64,000 nucleotides of DNA from positions 1 through 64,000 of the forward strand of contig JANYCA010000143.1 of the NCBI GenBank assembly GCA_025360525.1, written 5' to 3'. Positions within the stretch are counted from its first letter, which is position 1, and each line of letters starts with the position of its first letter. This stretch comes from Chitinophagaceae bacterium. Its GTDB lineage: Bacteria > Bacteroidota > Bacteroidia > Chitinophagales > Chitinophagaceae. The notes beneath the pieces are model-generated. The model made no database searches. It was given only the letters and a program-made list of their open reading frames with translations, and was not told the origin of the DNA. A program made the position numbers and the translations under genes. Of this stretch, positions 27,759 to 34,943 are shown one piece after another.

Positions 27759-28332
27759 TACGCCCGAGGCGTAGCCTATTTGTAGATAATGAAAGATAAA
27801 GTACATTGCCCCAGAGGGGCAACCTCCTACATTGGCTAATCATAATATTCAAAAAGATACTCATCTTTAAAAGCAACTTCAAATAATTTTAACAGGCTGA
27901 TATATTCTGTTTTGAATGATAGCTTTTCATGATGTTTCTTTTGGTTTATGATGTATTTGCATACCTGTTCAATTTGTGATTTTCCGTAAGAAAATGCACC
28001 ATATCCAGACTGCCATTGAAATTTTCCTTTAATAAATCCTTTCTCATTGATCCAGTTGTTGCTTGCCCGTTTTATATCTTTCACCATATCTGAAATTGCA
28101 ATTACAGTATTTAAACCTAAGAAGATATGAATATGGTCAGGCATACCATTAATAGAAAGTATTTTATGGTTGTCATTTTGTACAACGGCAGTTATATATT
28201 TATAAAGTTCCTCTTCCCAGGCAAACTGAATGAAATTATTCCTACCCTTTACGGCAAAAACAAATTGAAAATGCAATTGTGTGAACGTAGCACCCATGGT
28301 CTTTAATTTATCAGGTTGCCCCGCTGGGGCAA
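27759..28332. mobile_element. IS200/REP-associated transposase unit with flanking palindromes
   Basis: A Y1-type transposase gene is flanked by near-identical short palindromes. On the left are TACGCC-CGA-GGCGTA (27759-27773) and TTGCCCC-AGA-GGGGCAA (27806-27822); on the right is TTGCCCC-GCT-GGGGCAA (28316-28332). The two TTGCCCC palindromes have identical 7-bp stems and differ only in the 3-nt loop. They lie 13 bp past the stop and 18 bp before the start. IS200/IS605 and REP-associated enzymes recognise such subterminal hairpins. True ends cannot be fixed from one copy. Confidence 0.7.
27836..28297 (-). CDS. IS200-like / REP-associated Y1 transposase
   Basis: Encodes 153 residues of the HUH single-strand transposase family. 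The HUH motif is in GMPDHIHIFLG (His55, His57) and the likely nucleophile is Tyr115 in CKYIINQKKHH. The protein appears full length and unbroken. Such enzymes cut and join single-stranded DNA at hairpins, either moving an IS200 element or spreading REP palindromes in the genome. The matching palindromes either side support an intact unit. Without other genomic copies I cannot say which of the two types it is. Confidence 0.88.
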   Translation of the reverse strand: MGATFTQLHFQFVFAVKGRNNFIQFAWEEELYKYITAVVQNDNHKILSINGMPDHIHIFLGLNTVIAISDMVKDIKRASNNWINEKGFIKGKFQWQSGYGAFSYGKSQIEQVCKYIINQKKHHEKLSFKTEYISLLKLFEVAFKDEYLFEYYD

Positions 28333-28610
28333 AGGGCGCAAAGAAGATTAAAATCTATTTGGTTATTCTATTAAACCATTTACATCTGATACTTCTTACA
28401 GAATTTGAAATATTTCATAAACAATGCTTTTGTTCACTTACTCCCCACGAAATACAGGTGATCCAAAAAAAGCGACCCTGTCAACAGCAGCGGATAACAT
28501 TTCTTACCGCAAACCGCTTTGCCAGGGCACGCCCTCGAAACCCGCTATTTCCAGGAAAAATATTCCCCAGAAAAGGGGTGAAATTTAACGTAATTGCTTT
28601 TAGTTACTTC
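28333..28610. other. intergenic after the transposase unit
   Basis: No gene supported. It contains a weak inverted repeat, CCCC-AGAAAA-GGGG, near 28563-28576, reminiscent of the transposase-flanking palindromes but with a shorter stem. Confidence 0.35.
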
Positions 28611-29069
28611 TTAAAGCATATCCCTCATTCTTTTAATATCGTCGTGGCTTGCCTTCAATGTTTCTTTTTGCGACGTTATCAATTGGCGGGTTTCGGTATC
28701 CATCTCAGCATCAGATGCCAATGCTGCATCGTAGGCATTTTGAGCTTGATCTTCTCCATATTCGCAGGATGACAGGATTGCTTTTCTATCGTTCCCTGTA
28801 AATACCGCTTTCACATCCATCCAGGCCCTGTAGATTTTCCCTAAGGCTGTTGATCCACTTTCAGGATCGCCACCCAATTTTCTTACATGTGCTGTTAATG
28901 CAGAAACGTTCAACCTGCTTTCATCAGCCATTTTCATAAAAACCGGTGTAAGTGCAATGTCAAATTTTTTACTCTCGTCTGCAGCATTTCGGTATCCCTC
29001 TATCCGATCGTAATTAATTTTGATCAGGTCGTTTACCACTTCTACTAACTGGTTTGTTGTTGTTTCCAT
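28611..29069 (-). CDS. PA2169-type four-helix-bundle protein (DUF2383)
   Basis: Encodes 152 residues from ATG 29069 (METTTNQLVEVV); the frame opens earlier at 29129, but the METTT start matches the family. The ferritin-like helical bundle has a typical first helix, LVEVVNDLIKINYDRIEGYRNAA, and AWMDVKAVFTGNDRKAIL in the middle. Members are often found among general stress-response genes; biochemical function is not established. Here it opens a run of small stress- and envelope-like genes. No signal peptide, so probably cytoplasmic. Confidence 0.85.
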   Translation of the reverse strand: METTTNQLVEVVNDLIKINYDRIEGYRNAADESKKFDIALTPVFMKMADESRLNVSALTAHVRKLGGDPESGSTALGKIYRAWMDVKAVFTGNDRKAILSSCEYGEDQAQNAYDAALASDAEMDTETRQLITSQKETLKASHDDIKRMRDML

Positions 29070-29499
29070 AATAAAGTGTTTTAGAATAAGTTTTAAATAT
29101 TCATGCCAGTTTTTTACGCAAATCATCAAATGCAGCCCCCACTATTAGTATGCCCTTATCACTCCTAAATTTTACCTCAATAAATATTTTTAATATGGCA
29201 GCACATCACGCTCTTGTAGAAATTGTTACACAAAATGTGAAGGGGAGGAGTAATTTTTATTTGAAAAACAAGTAGACTGTCAACACAGTGTCTAAAGTTT
29301 TTTCGGCATAATTTTTAGTCAGTTCTCAACGATTAAATCTCTCTTATTATGTTGATAAAATATCTTTAAGGATTGGTAAGGTACCATTAAGGACTGGTGA
29401 AACTTAAAATAGTTATGCAGTAGATTTTTTTCTCTGCAACCTTTCACCCAAAGATTTATTTTTTGAAAAGATATAGAAGACATAACAAACCAAAATGCC
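29070..29499. promoter_or_regulatory. divergent intergenic region with tandem direct repeats
   Basis: 430 bp between the DUF2383 gene and the 75-residue protein gene. It holds two direct repeats TTAAGGA(T/C)TGGT at 29366-29377 and 29387-29398, exactly 21 bp apart (two helical turns), suggesting a regulator site. No gene seen. Confidence 0.4.
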
Positions 29500-29727
29500 A
29501 TGAAGGTGAAAAAAGAAAAGACTAACTACATAGATCAATTAAATGCCATAAAACAAAAATTGAATGCGCCGGATGAATTTCCAAAGCCTACAAAGCCACC
29601 TGAAGTATATCCCGATAATATCCCGGAAATAACTCATCTTCCCAATGAAGTGCCAAATCAAATTCCAGTAGAACATCCTGAACCGGATGTACCAAATGAA
29701 CAGCCACATGAAAAAAATAGTGAATAA
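29500..29727 (+). CDS. small proline/glutamate-rich protein
   Basis: Encodes 75 residues. The first 24 are basic and likely helical (MKVKKEKTNYIDQLNAIKQKL); the rest is an extended acidic, proline-rich tail with Pro every three to five residues (PEVYPDNIPEITHLPNEVPNQ). No signal peptide, cysteine or known domain. It looks intrinsically disordered and probably cytoplasmic. Tandem repeats about 100 bp upstream may control it. It sits among two-component and stress-like genes; function unknown. Confidence 0.6.
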   Translation: MKVKKEKTNYIDQLNAIKQKLNAPDEFPKPTKPPEVYPDNIPEITHLPNEVPNQIPVEHPEPDVPNEQPHEKNSE

Positions 29728-30043
29728 TCGCTTATCATAACTTTTTAAGAAATATTGAATGTACTTTGGTTTCGGTAAAATTTCAAAAAGGAATCAAACA
29801 GCTAAAGAATCTCATTTGGTTAAATAAATATTCGTGGAAAATTTGTTTTTTTGCATTGGAAATAGTTTTTGAAACATTTATTTTACATTACCCTGAATCA
29901 TTTAATTTTTATTAACCTGTTTACTTTTGTTGTTACTAACTTGTTTGCAAAAATGGGTAGAAAAGGTGTGTGGAAAGGTGGGTGCAAAGTAATGCGCATG
30001 ACTATGAGTTCAATAACGAAGTATATATATAAATCAATTAATT
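29728..30043. other. intergenic, nothing recognised
   Basis: AT-rich gap before the receiver-kinase gene. An open frame at 29869-30075 begins with TTG, overlaps the real downstream start and is not called. Confidence 0.45.
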
Positions 30044-31480
30044 ATGAAACCACCTGTAAAAATATTGGTTATTGATGATGATGAAGATGACTTTCTGATT
30101 TTAAATGATTATATAAAAGCTATAACGGAGCAGCATTTTATTATTGACTGGTGCAGCAACTATAAAGAAGCTGTAATCAAAATATGCGAAGGTGAGCATG
30201 ATTTGTATTTTGTTGATTATTGGCTGGGCGCAAAAACCGGACTTGATCTTATAAAGGAAGTAAGTAAAAAAAAATGTGAGGCCCCATTAATACTGCTTAC
30301 AGGCAATGGTAACCGCAAGATTGATATTATGGCAATGGAGTATGGTGCTGTTGATTATCTTGTAAAAAACGACCTAGGTCAGGAAAAACTTGAACGATGT
30401 ATCCGGTATTCGCTGGAAAGAGCAAACACCGAAAAAGTACTCCGGAATAACGAACGAAAATTTCGTAACATTTTTGAACGCTCTAAAGACCCTGTATTTA
30501 CCGCAAACGAAGATTTAGTTTTTTTGGAAGTGAATGACGCAACCGTCAAACTGCTGGAATGCAGCAGAGAAGAATTAACTTCCAAAACGGTTTTTGATTT
30601 TTTGAGTACCCACCAGGATATTTCTTACATCCAAAATGAACTGACCTCAAAAGGTTTTGTTTACGACCGGTCAACTGAATTTAATGCCCGGGAGTCTGGC
30701 ATAAAAAATTGTGTAGTTACGCTGTCGAGGGAAGTCGATATCACAGGCGGCACTTACTACCAGGGTATCATACATGAAATAACAGCATTGAAGAAAGCCG
30801 AGAAATTAAACCTTGCATTGGAAAAAATGAAAATGGCAAGCCGTATTTTACGCACCATGGCTCATGAAATAAGGAACCCTCTGAATAGTATTCTGCTTTC
30901 GCTCGGTGAGTTAAAGGATGCTACGGAGATTGAAGAAAGGTCCTTGTATATGGATATTATAGCCCGTAATGGCAATCGAATTAGTAAGCTGGTGAGTGAA
31001 CTGTTAAATTCATCCACTCCTGGTAAAATATTGGTTGAAAAAAAGTCGCTTCAATCAATTTTAGATGAAAGCCTGGAATCAGCTAGCGACCGGCTGCAAC
31101 TGCAAAACATACAACTTAAAAAAGACTACATAAAGGACCATGCATGGGTGATGGCTGATAGCGAAAAGCTAAAAATAGCTTTATTGAATATTGTAATAAA
31201 CGCAGTGGAGGCCATGCAAAAGGAGCAAGGCGAATTAAAGATTTCTTTAAAAGAAAAAGACGACGAACAATATGCAGTTTTTATACAGGACAATGGGTGC
31301 GGAATAAGCAAAGAAAACCTGGTGAAATTGTTTGAGCCCTATTTTACTACCAAGCAAAACGGCGTGGGCCTTGGGCTTGCGTCAACCCTCAATATCTTAC
31401 AATCGCACAATGTTTCGGTAGATGTTGACTCTGTGGTATCGGAAGGAACAGTTTTTAAATTATTTTTTAATAAAGCATAA
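30044..31480 (+). CDS. receiver-PAS-histidine kinase hybrid
   Basis: Encodes 478 residues with the receiver first. REC (about 5-125) has IDDDEDD and phosphoacceptor Asp58 in FVDYWLG. PAS (about 135-245) follows. HisKA has His274 in MAHEIRNPLNS, and HATPase (about 350-475) has NAVEAM, DNGCGIS and GLGLAST. An N-terminal receiver on a kinase means it probably takes phosphate from, or is gated by, another kinase and signals onward. No membrane helices. No response regulator is adjacent; the lone receiver near 27 kb is the closest candidate partner. Confidence 0.92.
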   Translation: MKPPVKILVIDDDEDDFLILNDYIKAITEQHFIIDWCSNYKEAVIKICEGEHDLYFVDYWLGAKTGLDLIKEVSKKKCEAPLILLTGNGNRKIDIMAMEYGAVDYLVKNDLGQEKLERCIRYSLERANTEKVLRNNERKFRNIFERSKDPVFTANEDLVFLEVNDATVKLLECSREELTSKTVFDFLSTHQDISYIQNELTSKGFVYDRSTEFNARESGIKNCVVTLSREVDITGGTYYQGIIHEITALKKAEKLNLALEKMKMASRILRTMAHEIRNPLNSILLSLGELKDATEIEERSLYMDIIARNGNRISKLVSELLNSSTPGKILVEKKSLQSILDESLESASDRLQLQNIQLKKDYIKDHAWVMADSEKLKIALLNIVINAVEAMQKEQGELKISLKEKDDEQYAVFIQDNGCGISKENLVKLFEPYFTTKQNGVGLGLASTLNILQSHNVSVDVDSVVSEGTVFKLFFNKA

Positions 31481-31672
31481 AGCTCTACACTCAAGACTTC
31501 GCTAACTATGCGCAGGCATGGTGTGGCAATGGGGAATAATTTCCAACATTCTTAAATTAGTATAAATATTTCCACATCCTTAGTACCCCCAACGGCTACA
31601 TACCCCCTTTTTATATACTTTGGCATAATTTTAAGCTATGTCAATATTATTAATTAACTAAACTAATAAGAA

Positions 31673-31885
31673 ATGGAAGCCAACTTTCAGCCTACTAAAA
31701 GAAGTCACCAGAAGAAAACCCTTTTTATAAATGCGTTATTAGCATTAATGATCTTGTCATTTTCGAGTTGTGAAATTATAGGTGGTATTTTTAAAACAGG
31801 CATGGGAGTAGGAATATTTCTGGTGGTAATTGTTGTTGCCATTGTCCTTTACATTGTTAGCAGGATTGGGAGAAGCAAGCAGTAA
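31673..31885 (+). CDS. small lipoprotein-like membrane protein
   Basis: Encodes 70 residues. A basic N-terminus leads to a hydrophobic run ending LSFSSCEIIGG, which reads like a lipobox with the Cys near residue 33. GIFKTGMGVGIF follows, then a second hydrophobic segment (about 45-63) and a basic end. I recognise the SSCE...IFK.GM.VG pattern from short Bacteroidota membrane proteins that some databases label misleadingly as larger enzymes; no activity is credible at this size. Upstream, TACCCCC occurs twice 17 bp apart (31584, 31601). Confidence 0.7.
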   Translation: MEANFQPTKRSHQKKTLFINALLALMILSFSSCEIIGGIFKTGMGVGIFLVVIVVAIVLYIVSRIGRSKQ

Positions 31886-31983
31886 GCTACCGATGGCTCT
31901 TGAAATTTTGTTTCAACCTATTAATTTAAAATCGCCTCATCGTATACGGAAACCAAGATGAAGTGTTTTAAAAAAAGCACATA

Positions 31984-32466
31984 ATGATAGACATACCTGA
32001 AAAAAAAAGGGGAAAATCCTTTGAGACTTTTGCAACTGCTGTTTCCAAGGCGGCAGGAAGTACTTTCGCATTTCTAAGTGCATTTAGCCTGGTATTAGTG
32101 TGGGCCATCTCAGGCCCTGCCTTTCACTTTTCCGAAAGCTGGCAAATGGTAATAAATACAGGAACCACCATCATTACATTTTTAATGGTTTTTCTAATTC
32201 AAAAAGCGCAGAACAAAGATTCATTGGCAATACAACTAAAATTGAACGAACTGGTAGCTGCCCATAAGTTTGCAAGTAACCGCCTGGTAGACGTAGAGAA
32301 CATGACCGAAGAGGAATTAAAAGTGATACAAAAATATTACAGTAAACTAAGTGAATTTACCAAGATGGAAGAAACCTTGCAACAATCGCATTCAATCGAT
32401 GAGGCTCATGAGCAGCACAACTTAAAATTGGAAATGGAACGTGAGCTGAAAGAAAAAACTACATAA
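31984..32466 (+). CDS. low-affinity iron permease family membrane protein
   Basis: Encodes 160 residues. Two adjacent membrane helices (about residues 27-50 and 56-76) contain SLVLVWAISGPAFHFS and TIITFLMVFLIQKAQNKDS, the hallmark of the low-affinity iron permease family. A charged helical tail (about 80-160) follows, carrying several His and Glu residues. Bacterial members are much shorter than fungal Fet4, so iron transport is only a family-based guess. Together with its neighbours it forms a run of small envelope or stress proteins. Confidence 0.82.
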   Translation: MIDIPEKKRGKSFETFATAVSKAAGSTFAFLSAFSLVLVWAISGPAFHFSESWQMVINTGTTIITFLMVFLIQKAQNKDSLAIQLKLNELVAAHKFASNRLVDVENMTEEELKVIQKYYSKLSEFTKMEETLQQSHSIDEAHEQHNLKLEMERELKEKTT

Positions 32467-32569
32467 TAAAATACAATTGAGCAAAGCCGGGAGTAGGATA
32501 ATCTAAATAATAAAACCGGCATATTTATTTAATGCATTTCTACATTTTGTAATCACTAAAAAAATCAAT

Positions 32570-32833
32570 ATGAAAAAATTAATTTTTGAGGCAGCCCAAA
32601 AAATTATAATGCTGTTTGTTTTTTGCGCAACACAATTGGTGGCCTGGAGCCAGGATGACGTGTCTCATTCTACAACAACAGTTACCACCAAAACGACTAA
32701 TAGTTTTCAGGTAGAGCCCTGGATGTGGATAGTAGGAGGTGCCGTGTTACTGGTGATATTAATAGCATTGCTCCGTGGCAATACCAGCAAAGATGTGTCT
32801 CGGACTACCGTAATTAAAAGAGATACCATCTAG
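32570..32833 (+). CDS. small signal-peptide and single-helix membrane protein
   Basis: Encodes 87 residues. An N-terminal export signal (hydrophobic core ending near VAWSQ) is followed by a Thr/Ser-rich stretch (residues 30-48) and one membrane helix (about 53-70, MWIVGGAVLLVILIALL), with a basic C-terminus. No known family. The layout suggests an inner-membrane protein with a short Thr-rich periplasmic face. A strong terminator lies about 90 bp downstream and ends this run of small genes. Confidence 0.65.
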   Translation: MKKLIFEAAQKIIMLFVFCATQLVAWSQDDVSHSTTTVTTKTTNSFQVEPWMWIVGGAVLLVILIALLRGNTSKDVSRTTVIKRDTI

Positions 32834-32920
32834 GGTAATAGCTTGTTTGGCTATAAAAACAGAAAAAGGTTACTTAAACTTTATTTCATATCTGCACCAT
32901 TCGGCAAAACGTACCAACCT

Positions 32921-32956
32921 ACACACCAACAGGGAAATATTACCCTGCTGGTGTGT
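32921..32956 (+). terminator. intrinsic terminator
   Basis: A 14-bp stem with one mismatch (ACACACCAACAGGG with CCCTGCTGGTGTGT), 8-nt loop, then a long T-rich tract. It ends the run of small plus-strand genes. Confidence 0.88.
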
Positions 32957-33009
32957 TTATTTTTTTTTAAAGGCCGGATGATCTTTTCAATTAAATTAAT
33001 TGGCTCTTT

Positions 33010-33615
33010 ATGGCAATTGAAATAATTCCCCGGCAAAACGACGGAGGTAAATCAGACAATAGCTATTCGGTTAATTGCAACAGTAAACCGGATGCCATCG
33101 ACCTTTATAAACGTTCAGTTGAGAAATTACTGGATGTAAACAACTGGGAAGAAATCAGCAAAGGAATTATTAAAGCAGCTTTCAATTTGTGCGACAAGTT
33201 TGGTAATGAAGTTGATAGGCCGCCCCAGGAGGAAGACTACTTTAAAATCGATATACCTGGCCCGGGTTCGGTAAATGGCGAAGGATACGATTGGGTGCAG
33301 GTCGAAAATATTATTACTGAAAATGATCCTGTCAATGATACAGATCAAATAAGTATTAAGGTTAGGCCAGCTTCCTGTCCACTTAATAGCAAAGAATCAA
33401 TTGCTCATTTTTTTTCTGACTCGTCTACCAGTACTTTTTTAATAAAAAGAGAAAAGACTGTTGTGACTGCCGAGATTCATGGCCGAAATGAAAAGCCAAA
33501 TCACCAAAGCGAAAACACAGTTGAAGTAATAAGGAATAAAGTAGCGGCAACAGGTGCAATGCTTAGTTTCTCTGATTTTCAATGGAAGCAATTGGCAATA
33601 GGTTTTTTATCATAA
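33010..33615 (+). CDS. protein of unknown function
   Basis: Encodes 201 residues with ordinary coding composition and a good ATG start (MAIEIIPRQNDGG). No signal peptide or membrane segment. The middle alternates acidic loops and short strands (YFKIDIPGPGSVNGEGYDWVQVE), and the second half has a strand-rich TSTFLIKREKTVVTAEIHGR segment suggesting a small beta domain. I do not recognise the family. It follows a strong terminator, so it has its own promoter, and is convergent with the exopolyphosphatase gene. Confidence 0.7.
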   Translation: MAIEIIPRQNDGGKSDNSYSVNCNSKPDAIDLYKRSVEKLLDVNNWEEISKGIIKAAFNLCDKFGNEVDRPPQEEDYFKIDIPGPGSVNGEGYDWVQVENIITENDPVNDTDQISIKVRPASCPLNSKESIAHFFSDSSTSTFLIKREKTVVTAEIHGRNEKPNHQSENTVEVIRNKVAATGAMLSFSDFQWKQLAIGFLS

Positions 33616-33674
33616 TGGAAAAAATATACGGCAGATTTACACCAATCCGTTTGTTCTAAAATAGGAACGGTTGT

Positions 33675-34556
33675 TTAGGTTTTTACTTCATCATACAAAT
33701 GCCGGATAAGCCCATCTGCCAAACCAATTTTAGGAACAGAAATTTCTACTGCTCCGGCCCATCGCATCACATTGATGTAGATGAGCAATGCAGGAACTAT
33801 TACATCTGCCCTGTCTTCCCTTAATGCGTATTTGACAATTCTTTCTGCAAGTGTTACACTGCTTAGCTCTTTATAATAATCCCTTAGCAATTCCAGGGAA
33901 AGTGGCTTACCATCTTTCTTCTTGCTCATCGAGAATACTTTGTTGATGTTACCTCCGCTACCAATTGCTACTACTTCCTGGTGGCCTTTTGTAAAGGCAC
34001 GGATGGTTTCCTTCATCGTATCCCACTCAACATCTGTTACCATATTTTTCAACAGCCGTATGGTTCCGATGTTGAACGATTTTTTGTAAATGAGAATGCC
34101 GTTACTAAAAAAAGATAATTCTGTACTGCCGCCCCCCACATCAATATAAAGGTAGCTGTGGTCTTTATCCATTTTCTCGGCAACATGATTTTCATAGATC
34201 AGGCCGGCTTCAAAATCGCCGGTTATTACTTCAATGGAAATGTCAGTTTCTAATTTTACTTTACGGATGATATCCTGGCTGTTGGTAGCATCCCGCATGG
34301 CGCTGGTGGCGCAGGCTATTATATGCGACACATTGTAGGCATTGCACAGATGCTTAAAACTCTTCATCATTTGTAGCATCATACCCATTTTTGGTTTAGA
34401 TATCAGGCCCAGTTCAAATACATCAAAACCCAGCCTCAGCGGAACCCTCACGAGATTAAGCTTGTTGAATGATTCGTTTCCCTTATCATCTTTCACTACC
34501 TCTGTAATTAAAAGCCTTGCCGCATTACTGCCTATATCTATTGCTGCTAATTTCAA
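33675..34556 (-). CDS. ppx: exopolyphosphatase / Ppx-GppA family phosphatase
   Basis: Encodes 293 residues, the short form with only the two-lobed actin-like (ASKHA) catalytic core. IDIGSNAARLL is the first phosphate-binding loop and DVGGGSTELSFF the second. The start is TTG at 34556 (TTG AAA TTA gives MKLAAIDIGSN); no ATG is near. The family trims inorganic polyphosphate or removes a phosphate from pppGpp; this short version lacks the extra helical domains of E. coli Ppx. A polyphosphate kinase is encoded 7 kb away on the same strand, so polyphosphate turnover is plausible. Confidence 0.9.
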   Translation of the reverse strand: MKLAAIDIGSNAARLLITEVVKDDKGNESFNKLNLVRVPLRLGFDVFELGLISKPKMGMMLQMMKSFKHLCNAYNVSHIIACATSAMRDATNSQDIIRKVKLETDISIEVITGDFEAGLIYENHVAEKMDKDHSYLYIDVGGGSTELSFFSNGILIYKKSFNIGTIRLLKNMVTDVEWDTMKETIRAFTKGHQEVVAIGSGGNINKVFSMSKKKDGKPLSLELLRDYYKELSSVTLAERIVKYALREDRADVIVPALLIYINVMRWAGAVEISVPKIGLADGLIRHLYDEVKT

Positions 34557-34943
34557 AATGTCCGGGTTAAATGTTGACTGATTGACTCAAGTGAATTGGT
34601 CAAAATTCGTACAATTAAAATGAAAATAAATTTGAAATATTTTGTTGTGGATAATTGGGGTAGAAATGAGGTATTTCAATATTTAAAGAGTGCACTTTCT
34701 ATTTCAATTTGTATTTTTTGTGCAATTAACTTTCGTTTCCTACATCAGGCTTCATCAAAATTTGTATCATCCTTTTAGAAGCAAATCTTATTTAAATATG
34801 ATAGCAAACTGTACAAAAGCCGTAACTTTCGTAGATTAGCATTTGATTAAAATTATGTTTTTTATAACGACGGTTTGCCTTGCTGCTGGTATTTTGCAAC
34901 CAATAAAAAAATATCCGGAACCCATCAACCAATATTCTTTTAA
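34557..34943. other. divergent intergenic region
   Basis: 387 bp, very AT-rich, between ppx and the cytochrome module. No gene or clear repeat recognised. Confidence 0.45.

Noticed and set aside
28281..28772. 163-codon plus-strand open frame
   Set aside because: It overlaps the transposase start, a palindrome and the DUF2383 gene on the other strand; composition is not coding-like.
29869..30075. 68-codon open frame before the receiver-kinase
   Set aside because: TTG start, overlaps the true kinase start by about 30 bp, no recognisable features.
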